From: Antarcticimicrobium luteum
Lineage (GTDB): Bacteria; Pseudomonadota; Alphaproteobacteria; Rhodobacterales; Rhodobacteraceae
Length of the DNA: 64,000 nt
Reading direction: 5' to 3'
Assembly: GCF_004358185.1 (NCBI RefSeq)
Contig: NZ_SMUV01000068.1
Location: forward strand, 62,001-126,000
Positions 17,136 through 24,998 of this stretch are shown here, one piece after another. The notes beneath the pieces are model-generated. The model did not search any database. It saw only the letters and a program-made list of their open reading frames with translations, and was not told the origin of the DNA. Every line of letters begins with the position of its first letter. The first letter of the stretch is position 1. Both the position numbers and the translations under genes were made by a program.

Positions 17136-18080
17136 TCACTCGAAATTGCCGCGCAGCCAGCCCAGCTTTTGCAGCATCGGCGCGTCGGTCACCCGCAGCA
17201 GCACCGCATCCTCGCTGGCCATGTGGCTGTAGGGACGCCAGGCCGGCACCGCGATGGTGTCGCCAAAGCCCCAGTCGAACGTCCGGCCGCCGACCGTGGT
17301 TGTCCCCCGCCCTTTGACCACGGCGAAGATGCTGTTGGCCGTGGTCTGCAAATCGCCGCTGCGCGAACCTGCCTTCAGTTCCTGCATATGCAGCCCGATG
17401 GTGGGCAGAGCGGGACCGCCCAGCTCGATGGATTTGTCGGCCTCCGGCGTCGCGTTCGAGGGCGCCTCGGCCAGGCGTCGCCGGGTCTCTTCCCAGCGAT
17501 AGACACCGTCGGCCTGTTCGCGATCGCTGACCTCAGCCTCAAGCCGGTCGGGGTGGCGTTCGAAGAACATCGGCTCCAGCAGATGCACCAGCGGCACATC
17601 GAGGAAATCCATCCAGTAGCAATCCTCCGAGCCGACATTCTCATGCGAATGCCAAGCCCAGTTCGGGGTCAGCAGCACATCGCCCGGGCGCATTTCCACC
17701 CGTATGCCGTCCACCACCGTATAGGTGCCGCGCCCTTCAAGGATCAGCCGCAGCGCATTGGGCGTGTGGCGGTGGGCATAGGCCCGCTCGTCCGGCTTGA
17801 TCATCTGATAGGCCGCGACCAGCGTGCGCACGGTGGGGTAAAGGTTGCCCTCGGCGGGGTTGGTCATAGTCAGGTTGCGCCGCTCGGCCTGTTCGGTATC
17901 GATCAGCCGCCCGGCCGCGTCCAGGATCGGCCGCACCTGAGCATAGGACCATTGCGCCGGCTCGAAATTCTCACGCGGCACGGGCCAGAGCGCCGGCTGC
18001 ACCCGGTGCCAGCCGCCCTCCATGCTGAGCGAGGAAAAGGCGGCGTACAGCTCATCCAGACTGGAAATATCGGCGCTCAT
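17136..18080 (-). CDS. Bicupin ring-cleavage dioxygenase, gentisate 1,2-dioxygenase type (module B)
   Basis: A 314-residue bicupin dioxygenase. His103 and His105 in HRHTPNAL and His144 in AWHSH form the predicted iron site in the N-terminal cupin. The C-terminal cupin (about 210-314) is degenerate. Its ATG overlaps the stop of the upstream FAH gene by 4 bp (ATGA). It differs from the module A enzyme around the active-site loops, for example LRLILEGRG against LRLVLDAGP. Distinct gentisate derivatives may therefore be cleaved. Expression is likely driven from the promoter at about 19.0 kb. Confidence 0.85.
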   Translation of the reverse strand: MSADISSLDELYAAFSSLSMEGGWHRVQPALWPVPRENFEPAQWSYAQVRPILDAAGRLIDTEQAERRNLTMTNPAEGNLYPTVRTLVAAYQMIKPDERAYAHRHTPNALRLILEGRGTYTVVDGIRVEMRPGDVLLTPNWAWHSHENVGSEDCYWMDFLDVPLVHLLEPMFFERHPDRLEAEVSDREQADGVYRWEETRRRLAEAPSNATPEADKSIELGGPALPTIGLHMQELKAGSRSGDLQTTANSIFAVVKGRGTTTVGGRTFDWGFGDTIAVPAWRPYSHMASEDAVLLRVTDAPMLQKLGWLRGNFE

Positions 18081-18976
18081 GGCTTCAGCTCCTGCTTGAT
18101 GATGTCGGGCTCATAGGGCTTGGAAAAAACCTCGGTCTGGCCGCGATGGCCCTGAATGACATCCACCGTCATCTCGCCGACCTGTTCGATGCGGATACGG
18201 ATGCGGTCGCCGCCCTCCACCTTGCCGACGCCCTCGGGCGTTCCGGTGGCGATGATGTCGCCTGGATAAAGCTTCATCACCGCCGAGGCGGTCTCGATCA
18301 TACCGGGGATATCCAGCACCAGATCGCGGGTATTTGCGCTCTGACGCAGCTCGTCGTTGACCCAGAGCTTCATCTGCAGCTCTTCGGGCGTCGCCACCTC
18401 GTCGGCGGTTGTGATCCAGGGGCCGACCGGGCAGAAACTGTCATAGGCCTTACGGCAGACCCGCTCCTCGCGGCCGCGCACCACCATGTCGAGCAGGCAG
18501 GCATAGCCGAAGACGTAATCCTTCCAGTCCGCCCGCGCGACGCCGCGCGCCTCGCGGCCGATGATGATCGCCAGTTCGCTTTCGTGATGGGTCTCGCGGC
18601 CGGGCAGATCGGGCAGCTCCACCGGCTCCCCCGCCCCCGACAGCGACGAGTTCGGCTTAAGGAAAAACCCCTGCTGCGTGGCGCGATAACCCGCCTGCAT
18701 CTCACGGCCATGGGCATGGTAATTCACCGGATAGGCGATGACCTTGTTCGGCCAGGGGATCGGCGTGCGCAGCACCACATCGGACAGCCGGTGGCGCGTG
18801 CAGGACGCGAGCCCCGCCTCGATCTTCGGTTTCAGCGCGGCGAAGTCCGCGATCACCTTCGGCATGCCGACCGGCGGCCAGGCCGCTGCGTCCACGCCGC
18901 AAAGCACGGTGATGTCGACGATCTCCTCTGCGTCGACATATCCGATTTTCCCGTCGTCAAATCTGGCCAGTTTCAT
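18077..18976 (-). CDS. Fumarylacetoacetate hydrolase-family enzyme, maleylpyruvate/fumarylpyruvate hydrolase (module B)
   Basis: A 299-residue FAH-family hydrolase beginning MKLARFDDGKIG, collinear with the module A protein. NYHAHGREM near residue 90, ETHHESELAIIIGREA with the acidic metal ligands, and GDIIATGTPEGVG are present. It is the first gene of module B. Its upstream region holds a palindromic AGAAC-type box at 19013-19027, shared in type with the TRAP operon and the hydroxylase set, so these three units may be co-regulated. It would release pyruvate from the ring-cleavage product. Confidence 0.85.
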   Translation of the reverse strand: MKLARFDDGKIGYVDAEEIVDITVLCGVDAAAWPPVGMPKVIADFAALKPKIEAGLASCTRHRLSDVVLRTPIPWPNKVIAYPVNYHAHGREMQAGYRATQQGFFLKPNSSLSGAGEPVELPDLPGRETHHESELAIIIGREARGVARADWKDYVFGYACLLDMVVRGREERVCRKAYDSFCPVGPWITTADEVATPEELQMKLWVNDELRQSANTRDLVLDIPGMIETASAVMKLYPGDIIATGTPEGVGKVEGGDRIRIRIEQVGEMTVDVIQGHRGQTEVFSKPYEPDIIKQELKP

Positions 18977-19012
18977 CTTTGCGGCTTCGCCTCCTCACGA
19001 TGTTCTATTCTG

Positions 19013-19027
19013 CAGAACGTCATTCTA
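19013..19027. promoter_or_regulatory. AGAAC/GTTCT-type palindromic box upstream of module B
   Basis: CAGAAC-GTC-ATTCTA forms two imperfect 6-bp arms around 3 bp. It aligns base for base with the perfect TAGAAC-TGT-GTTCTA upstream of the TRAP operon. A 10-bp palindrome TTCTGCAGAA (19008-19017) overlaps it. It lies 37 bp upstream of the FAH ATG, in a region suited to an operator. An IclR protein is the likeliest reader. Confidence 0.5.
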
Positions 19028-19129
19028 ATTTAATAATGCGAAAAAACGATGTCAAACCCAAAGGACATCGCCCGGTAATTTACCCAGGCCCGGCCGTCGG
19101 ATATCCGGCGGCCGGGCCAGGGCTTCGTT

Positions 19130-20449
19130 TCAGAACTGAAGATCCGGCAGGAACAGCGAGATCTGCGGGAACGTGAACAGCAGAAGCAGGACAATCGCCT
19201 CGCACAGCAGGAACCAGGTCACCCCGCGGAAGATCTGCCCCAGCGACACCTGCGAGCCCACCACGCTTTTCACCACATAGACATTGAACCCGACCGGCGG
19301 CGTCAGCAGCCCGATCTCGACCAGCTTGACAACCAGAACTCCGAACCAGATCAGATTCAGCCCCGCCGCATCATAGAACGGCAGCAGCACCGGGATCGCG
19401 ATCAGCATCACGCCAAGCGGGTCCAGGAACATCCCCAGGAACAGGAAAAAGACGGTGGTCACGATGAACAGCTCAAGCGGGCCGGCGATATAGGATTCCG
19501 CCATCTGCCCGAGCCCGTAGGCAGTCCCGCTGATCGCCAGAAACTTGGTGAACAGCGAGGCGCCGATGGCCACGATGAACACCTTGGCCGTCGTTGCCGC
19601 GGCCTCCTGCAGGCTGTCCATCAGGGTACGCCAGTTCAGCCGGCGTTGCAGCAGACCCACCAGCAGCGTCACCGCCGACCCATAGGCCCCCGCCTCGGTC
19701 GGGGTCACCAGACCGCCGTAGAGACCCACGGTGATGCCCGCCACCAGCAGCAGAACCGGCCAGGTTTCGAACAGCGCTTTCCATTTTTCCGAGCTGTTGA
19801 TCCCTGCCGTGCGCGGCGCCAGCTCGGGTTTCAACCAGCAGCGGATGACGATCATCGCGGCAAAGACAAAGGCGGTTAGCAACCCGGGCAGGACGCCAGC
19901 CAGAAACAGCTTGGCGATAGAGACCTCGGCGAAGACGCCGAACAGAACGAACAGGATGCTGGGTGGGATCAGCGCCCCAAGGGTGCCGGCGCTGGCCACG
20001 ACGCCGGTCGCCAGACCCTTGTCGTATTTTGCGCTCAGCATCTCAGGGATCGCGATCTTGCCCATCGAGGCCGCCGTCGCCGTGCTGGAACCGGACGCCG
20101 CCGCAAAACCGGCGCAGCCGAAGTTCGTCGCCACCGCAAGCCCGCCGGGCAGGCCCGCCAGCCAGATCCGCGCGGCGCGGAACACCGACGAGCTGATGCC
20201 GGTGAAATAGGCCAGCGCGCCCATGAAGGTGAACATCGGGATCGCCGACAGCGACCAATGCGCCGAAAACTCGAACGGCACGCTGCGGATCACCGCCAGG
20301 GCGACGTCGAGCCCGTTCAGGTAGTAGATGCCCAGGAACGATACCAGAAACAGCGCCATCGCAATCGGTACGCGGGCCGCGATCAGGAGCAGGACAGCCC
20401 CCAGCGCCACGCCGCCCGTGGTCAGTTCGGATGCATATTCGCTGATCAT
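19130..20449 (-). CDS. TRAP transporter large permease (DctM)
   Basis: A 439-residue inner-membrane protein with about 12 hydrophobic segments, including the DctM-type GLGVDVA-like loop region and the LTPPVGFNVYVVKSV motif near residue 370. It uses an ion gradient to import the solute delivered by the binding protein. Its ATG overlaps the stop of the small permease by 4 bp (ATGA). It is the last gene of the binding protein-small permease-large permease operon. The substrate is probably an aromatic or carboxylic acid handled by the flanking hydroxylase genes, judging only from position and the shared promoter motif. Confidence 0.92.
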   Translation of the reverse strand: MISEYASELTTGGVALGAVLLLIAARVPIAMALFLVSFLGIYYLNGLDVALAVIRSVPFEFSAHWSLSAIPMFTFMGALAYFTGISSSVFRAARIWLAGLPGGLAVATNFGCAGFAAASGSSTATAASMGKIAIPEMLSAKYDKGLATGVVASAGTLGALIPPSILFVLFGVFAEVSIAKLFLAGVLPGLLTAFVFAAMIVIRCWLKPELAPRTAGINSSEKWKALFETWPVLLLVAGITVGLYGGLVTPTEAGAYGSAVTLLVGLLQRRLNWRTLMDSLQEAAATTAKVFIVAIGASLFTKFLAISGTAYGLGQMAESYIAGPLELFIVTTVFFLFLGMFLDPLGVMLIAIPVLLPFYDAAGLNLIWFGVLVVKLVEIGLLTPPVGFNVYVVKSVVGSQVSLGQIFRGVTWFLLCEAIVLLLLFTFPQISLFLPDLQF

Positions 20450-20970
20450 TTGATTGTCTCATCTTGGTGTCCGGCCAGCCCGAACCGGGACAACAGGCGG
20501 GAAAAACTGACCAGGGCCATCAGGGAAAAGCCGATCGCCAACGACCAGCGCGCGGGCCAGACCTGGATCAGGCCCTGTCCGGCTTCCCAGACCTCTTTCG
20601 CCTGCGTCTTGGCCACGGCCTCTTCGATACTGAGAACCGCGATGCCGGTGAACATAACGAAGAGCAGAACCTCGACCGCCGTATCGATCTGGCGCTGCCG
20701 GTGCGACGACAGGCCGGCGGTGAACAGTTCCACCCGGATATGATGGTCCTTGAAATGGACGTAGGCGAGCGGAAAGGCGATCACCGCGACCATGTAATAG
20801 GCCGAGACGATCTCGATCGTACCGGTCAGCGGAGCGCTGAACAGATAGCGCATGATCACGTCGATGGTGATGTGCACCATCATCAGCGCCAGCGCCAGCG
20901 CCGCCAGCCAGTTGGACCAGACGGCTAGCCTGCGCACGAGGCCGCCCTGTCGTTCGTAAGTGCTTTGCAT
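20446..20970 (-). CDS. TRAP transporter small permease (DctQ)
   Basis: A 174-residue four-helix membrane protein of the DctQ family: hydrophobic segments near 18-38, 55-75, 95-115 and 140-160, and the typical VHFKDHHIRVELFT loop. It joins the binding protein to the large permease. I chose the ATG at 20970; a start 19 codons upstream is possible but would precede the first helix with an atypical basic tail. It begins 70 bp after the binding-protein stop and overlaps the large permease start. Confidence 0.88.
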   Translation of the reverse strand: MQSTYERQGGLVRRLAVWSNWLAALALALMMVHITIDVIMRYLFSAPLTGTIEIVSAYYMVAVIAFPLAYVHFKDHHIRVELFTAGLSSHRQRQIDTAVEVLLFVMFTGIAVLSIEEAVAKTQAKEVWEAGQGLIQVWPARWSLAIGFSLMALVSFSRLLSRFGLAGHQDETIK

Positions 20971-21040
20971 GATGTATCCCAATCGAAATCCCGGGCGCGC
21001 CCCGATACCGTTGCGCGCCCGGACCACGATACTGTGTCGA

Positions 21041-22186
21041 TCAGTTCATACCGAACGTATCGGGATCGAGTTTGCTGTAGACCTCGCGGGTATAGGCTTC
21101 GCCGACTTTTTGGGGATCGTTGCCCGTGGTCTCTGCGATTTCCAGCCATTTTGGATAGAGGTTCATCACCGTCTCGACCAGCTGGGCGGCATTTTTCACC
21201 CCGCTGGCTTCAGCCGCAGCGATCACCTCGGCCACCTCGGCCTCGCCGAAGGCCTTGAACAGCTCTTCGAAACTACCGTCGCCTTTGGTCGGCTTCAGAC
21301 CAAGCTCATCGGCCTGGGACAGCAGTTCCTCATCGGGTTTCAGATAGGCGTCGATCGTCGAACGCGCGCTGAGCTCGCCCATATGCGACAACATCGCAGC
21401 CCGCGCCTCGGTGGACAGCCCCTGCCAGCGATCCTTGTTCATCACCACCAGGCCCAGCCCTTTGACATAGCCCATCGGGACATTGACGATATTCGGCGCC
21501 GTGTCGACATAGCCATAGGAGGTCATCCAGGCGAGCGGCCCGATCAGGCAATCGAGTGTGCCGCGCTGGATTGCCGAAACGCCTTCGTTGGCAGGCATGT
21601 TGATGGGCGTCCCCCCCATCATGTTGACCAGACGCGCCAGAGCGCCCACCGCGCGGATCTTGCGCCCTTTCAGATCGGCCACCGAATTCGCCGGATCCTT
21701 GCAGAACATGCGGTACTGGCCGCCCGACCCCGTCGCTAGCGGAACGGTGTTGTTGTCAGTGTAGTTGCTCAGGCACTGCGGGCAATGCAGATACATCGCC
21801 TCAAGCACCGCGCCGGTGCCGGCCACCACATTGTCGCCAAAAGCGATAAACTGGAAGAACAGGTTGATCTCAGGCAGCTCGGTCCGGTTGTAGACCGGCA
21901 CGACAAAGCTGAAGTCCGCCAGACGGTTCTTGGCCCCTTCGAGCGATTCTCGTGCGCCCAGAAGCTGCCCCCCCGGAATGACGCGCACCTTGAAATCGAT
22001 ATCCGGATCCGCCTTGAGGTCCTCGAGCAGCGGCTCAAGCGCCCGATCGTAAAACGGATGTTTCGGCGCCATATAGGCCCCGAAGGTCATAGTTTCGGCC
22101 ACCGCCGGCGCGGCGACACAGGTCACCGACAGTGCCGCGGCGGACAGGCCCGCCCTCAAACGGCGTCCAGTTGCAAATCCCAGCAT
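21041..22186 (-). CDS. TRAP transporter substrate-binding protein (DctP family)
   Basis: A 381-residue periplasmic binding protein. A signal peptide covers about residues 1-30, ending in AVAETMTFG. DctP-fold motifs include the KGLGLVVMNKDRW segment in the C-terminal half. An internal CPQC pair and a further Cys (FCKDP) are unusual for the family and could form a disulfide. The ATG at 22186 has GGGAGGA upstream; a start seven codons earlier lacks this. It heads the TRAP operon behind the perfect TAGAAC palindrome at 22281. It is unrelated at operon level to the binding protein at the left end of the window. Confidence 0.9.
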   Translation of the reverse strand: MLGFATGRRLRAGLSAAALSVTCVAAPAVAETMTFGAYMAPKHPFYDRALEPLLEDLKADPDIDFKVRVIPGGQLLGARESLEGAKNRLADFSFVVPVYNRTELPEINLFFQFIAFGDNVVAGTGAVLEAMYLHCPQCLSNYTDNNTVPLATGSGGQYRMFCKDPANSVADLKGRKIRAVGALARLVNMMGGTPINMPANEGVSAIQRGTLDCLIGPLAWMTSYGYVDTAPNIVNVPMGYVKGLGLVVMNKDRWQGLSTEARAAMLSHMGELSARSTIDAYLKPDEELLSQADELGLKPTKGDGSFEELFKAFGEAEVAEVIAAAEASGVKNAAQLVETVMNLYPKWLEIAETTGNDPQKVGEAYTREVYSKLDPDTFGMN

Positions 22187-22280
22187 ATTTTCCTCCCTGG
22201 TCGACATGTCTTATTCAGTTTCCGCGCCCCGCTGGGGAACGGTCAGCGAAGCTCACGATCCCTCGCATTATTCTGCATAG

Positions 22281-22295
22281 TAGAACTGTGTTCTA
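22281..22295. promoter_or_regulatory. Perfect TAGAAC-TGT-GTTCTA palindrome upstream of the TRAP operon
   Basis: Two exact 6-bp arms flank a 3-bp spacer. The site lies 95 bp upstream of the binding-protein ATG within a 273-bp gene-free stretch that otherwise shows nothing but AT-rich promoter-like sequence. Related boxes occur at 19013, 24857 and 24952. IclR regulators encoded at 12050 and 13876 are candidates to bind it. Confidence 0.6.
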
Positions 22296-22459
22296 TATTT
22301 AACGCAGCTATTGCATGAGCCGTCAAGGGAATCGAGCATCGCTTGGCGATAGGTTACGGATTTTTTTAATCGCAAAAATGGATACAAATGCGATATAAGG
22401 TATCTCGAACCGGCATGGGTTTTACCCGCTGCGCCGCCCGACACCGGCCCGCCCCCGGC

Positions 22460-24214
22460 TCAGGCCCCGGTTGCCCGCTCCAGAATACGCAGCGCCTGCG
22501 CGCCATCCGCACCGCCGCAATCGTCCCCGCGCCAGGCCACATGTCCATCCGGACGGATCAGCACCAGCTTGCGACGATAGAGCTCGCAAACCGCGGGCTC
22601 GACGATGCGCACGATATCGAGCGGGATACGACGCTCGGCCGCGGCGCGCTCGAAAGCCGCGGTCCCGGTGCCGCCCGGCCCCAACACGAACAGCACAAAC
22701 CCCCCGCCCAGATGATCCAACGTCGAACGCCCGTCGCCCAGCCACAGATGCGGCGCGCGCGCGCCCGGCTCGGCGGACTGCGAAAACAACATGACCTCGG
22801 CAACCGGCAACTCCCGCCAGTCAAGCTTCAGCGGCGTACCGTTCGCTTCATGCACGACAAGCCGCTGCCACTCCCGCAGGAAGGTCGGATCGCCCTCCGC
22901 CCGGGCACCCCGGCCGGGCCCCGGCTCCGCCTCTTCCTCCGCGACACAGATTGGCGAATTGCGGTAGACATACCCCAAATCGATGCCGTTCTTGTACCAT
23001 TCCCGCAGCATCGTCGCGGCATAGGTCCGACCGACCCGCGCGCGCAGCCGGGCCCCCTCCGGCGTCTGCGCCAGCAACCCCGGCACCTCGCCGACCGAGA
23101 GGGTCCGGTAGAGGTTGCCTGAGGCCTCGCGGATTGCCCGGAACCCAACCGGGCGGCGCTCGGCCTCGTAGCTGTCCAAAAGCGCCGGCCCGCCCCAGCC
23201 CTGCAGAACCGCCGTCAGTTTCCACGACAGATCGACCGCATCGGCAATGCCGGTGTTCATCCCGAACCCGCCTGTCGGCGAGGTGATATGCGCCGCGTCC
23301 CCGGCAAGAAATATCCGCCCCGCGCGATAGCGATCCGCCAGCAGTTCCTTGCGCTGCCAGGGCAGGATGTCGAGAATCTCGAATTCTATCCCCGCGCCAA
23401 AGGCGCGCCGGATCTTCGCCTCGACCTCCTCCGGCGCTGGCTTGCACGCCTCGGACCCGCCAAATATCTGCACCCGCCAGATGTCCTGGCCGTTGATATG
23501 GGAGCAGGTCGCCCAGACCCCCTCCTCGCCCACGAAGAAAAAGCGATAGCCGGGCAGGATATGGGTGCGCGCGATCAGGTCCGAACAACGGATCAGCACG
23601 TTGGTGGAATAGTTCAGGAAGCCCAGCCCGGTCATCCCGATCCCCATCGCCTCGCGCACGAAACTGCCACCGCCGTCGCAGGCCACAAGATAACGGCCCC
23701 GCCGCTCGACGCTCTCGCCGCTACGGTTATCGCGGCAGGTCAGCGACACGCCCTCACCGTCCTGCGCCACCGCCGTGACCTCGCATTCGTAGTTGAGCGA
23801 GACCCGCGCGCCATGCGACCGGGCGAAATCGCGCAGGATCAGGTCAAAGAAGTTCTGCGGGCAGCGCAGCCGCGGCTCGGGGCTGACCTCGGCACCGGAC
23901 AGCTCGGCCCCGCCCGAAGGCCGCACAAAGGATTCCCGGCCCAGCTCATAGCCGTCGAAGCCGGTCAGATAGACCATGTCGTTGGGATGATCGGCCGGAA
24001 ACGGAAAGGTCTTGGCCTTTTCGGCGACCCCCCAGCGACGGCAGAACTCCATCGTCCGGTTGCTGATGCCGTCCATCTTGGGTTGCCGGATGGCCCCGTC
24101 GGTCTTTTCGAACAGCGCGCAGGACACCCCGCGCGCGCCGAGATCCCCGGCCAGAGCCAGACCCACCGGGCCACCGCCCACAATCAATACATCCACCGGC
24201 TTCGTGTCACCCAT
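22460..24214 (-). CDS. FAD-dependent aromatic hydroxylase, PheA/MhpA-like
   Basis: A 584-residue class A flavoprotein hydroxylase. GGGPVG is at residues 13-18, DG in the central motif RYLVACDGGGSFVRE lies near 180, and GDAAHITSPTGGFGMN with the following DAVDLSWKL lies near 300-330. A C-terminal thioredoxin-like domain (about 460-584), typical of MhpA and phenol hydroxylases, follows. It should ortho-hydroxylate a phenolic acid with NAD(P)H to give a catechol-type diol. I chose the ATG at 24214 with GGGGGAG upstream. It follows a one-domain VOC protein, a possible extradiol dioxygenase, on the same strand. The substrate is unknown. Confidence 0.85.
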   Translation of the reverse strand: MGDTKPVDVLIVGGGPVGLALAGDLGARGVSCALFEKTDGAIRQPKMDGISNRTMEFCRRWGVAEKAKTFPFPADHPNDMVYLTGFDGYELGRESFVRPSGGAELSGAEVSPEPRLRCPQNFFDLILRDFARSHGARVSLNYECEVTAVAQDGEGVSLTCRDNRSGESVERRGRYLVACDGGGSFVREAMGIGMTGLGFLNYSTNVLIRCSDLIARTHILPGYRFFFVGEEGVWATCSHINGQDIWRVQIFGGSEACKPAPEEVEAKIRRAFGAGIEFEILDILPWQRKELLADRYRAGRIFLAGDAAHITSPTGGFGMNTGIADAVDLSWKLTAVLQGWGGPALLDSYEAERRPVGFRAIREASGNLYRTLSVGEVPGLLAQTPEGARLRARVGRTYAATMLREWYKNGIDLGYVYRNSPICVAEEEAEPGPGRGARAEGDPTFLREWQRLVVHEANGTPLKLDWRELPVAEVMLFSQSAEPGARAPHLWLGDGRSTLDHLGGGFVLFVLGPGGTGTAAFERAAAERRIPLDIVRIVEPAVCELYRRKLVLIRPDGHVAWRGDDCGGADGAQALRILERATGA

Positions 24215-24308
24215 GTCTCCCCCCTCGTCCTTTTCAGTGGCTTCGCACCCGGGCTCGACAGGGCGCAAAGCTGGGTCTCGAACCGCCGTCCCGAAGGGCG
24301 GCGGAGTT

Positions 24309-24827
24309 TCAGATCTGACGTTCCATCTCGATGCCGGTCACCGGCTTCTTGTCGGCACTCCAGCGCTCCAGAATGCGCCGGGCGTCGCGTGCCGTACACT
24401 CGTCCGGGACGATCTTGCGGTTGGTCAGCTCCAGCCGGTGGCCGTTGGGATCGAAGAAATAGATCGACAGGCACAGATGCCCGTCCTTCGGCCCGGTGAC
24501 CTTGATGCCGTCGTCCTCCAGCCGCTTCATCATCGACATCAGGGTCTCGCGGTCGGCCACCTCAAGGGCAAGGTGCTGCACCCATTCCGGTGTGTTCGGG
24601 TCGCGACCCATGTCCGGCTCTTCCGGAGTTTCGAAAAACGCCACACAACTGCCGTCCTGCATCGCCAGGAACACGTGGATATGCGGACAATATTCCTTGG
24701 TGGACTGCACATGGCTGTCGGTCACCGCTGCGACCAGTTCCATGTCCAGATACTTGTTGTAGAACTCCACGGTCTCATTGGCGTCGCGGCAGCGATAAGC
24801 GACATGGTCCAGTCTCAACGGCGTCAT
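24309..24827 (-). CDS. Single-domain VOC protein, possible one-domain extradiol dioxygenase
   Basis: A 172-residue vicinal-oxygen-chelate protein. Candidate metal ligands are His8 in RLDHVAY, a His in WVQHLALEV near residue 94, and Glu in HRLELTN near 136, the His-His-Glu pattern of type I extradiol dioxygenases and glyoxalase relatives. Two-domain extradiol enzymes are near 300 residues, but small one-domain versions of about 170-190 residues exist. It is the first gene of a leftward pair with the large FAD hydroxylase, which would supply a diol. A role as ring-opening dioxygenase is therefore likely but unproven; epimerase or lyase functions are alternatives. AGAAC-GTTCT box 30 bp upstream. 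Confidence 0.7.
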   Translation of the reverse strand: MTPLRLDHVAYRCRDANETVEFYNKYLDMELVAAVTDSHVQSTKEYCPHIHVFLAMQDGSCVAFFETPEEPDMGRDPNTPEWVQHLALEVADRETLMSMMKRLEDDGIKVTGPKDGHLCLSIYFFDPNGHRLELTNRKIVPDECTARDARRILERWSADKKPVTGIEMERQI

Positions 24828-24856
24828 AGGGGGCCCTCCTCTGGCTCGACAAAAAC

Positions 24857-24871
24857 AGAACTAGATGTTCT
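24857..24871. promoter_or_regulatory. AGAAC-TAGAT-GTTCT palindromic box
   Basis: Perfect 5-bp arms around 5 bp lie 30 bp upstream of the VOC gene, in the 171-bp divergent region shared with the alpha/beta hydrolase. Arms match the boxes at 19013 and 22281 but the spacing is two bases longer. An inner TAGA-TGT-TCTA palindrome (24862-24872) keeps the 3-bp spacer. Confidence 0.45.
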
Positions 24872-24951
24872 ATTTCTATAAATATCACCTATTCAGGTTT
24901 TGACAACAAGCAATTTCCCCTCGTCAAACACGCCCGATCCATCTACTAACG

Positions 24952-24964
24952 GAACCTTCAGTTC
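24952..24964. promoter_or_regulatory. GAAC-CTTCA-GTTC half-conserved box
   Basis: GAAC and GTTC arms separated by 5 bp lie 35 bp upstream of the alpha/beta hydrolase ATG, facing the divergent VOC-hydroxylase unit. The arms share the core of the three other AGAAC/GTTCT sites. Alone it would be weak evidence; its position makes it more credible. Confidence 0.35.
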
Positions 24965-24998
24965 TATTTAATTCCGGCACGACCAGGGAGGTTCCGCA

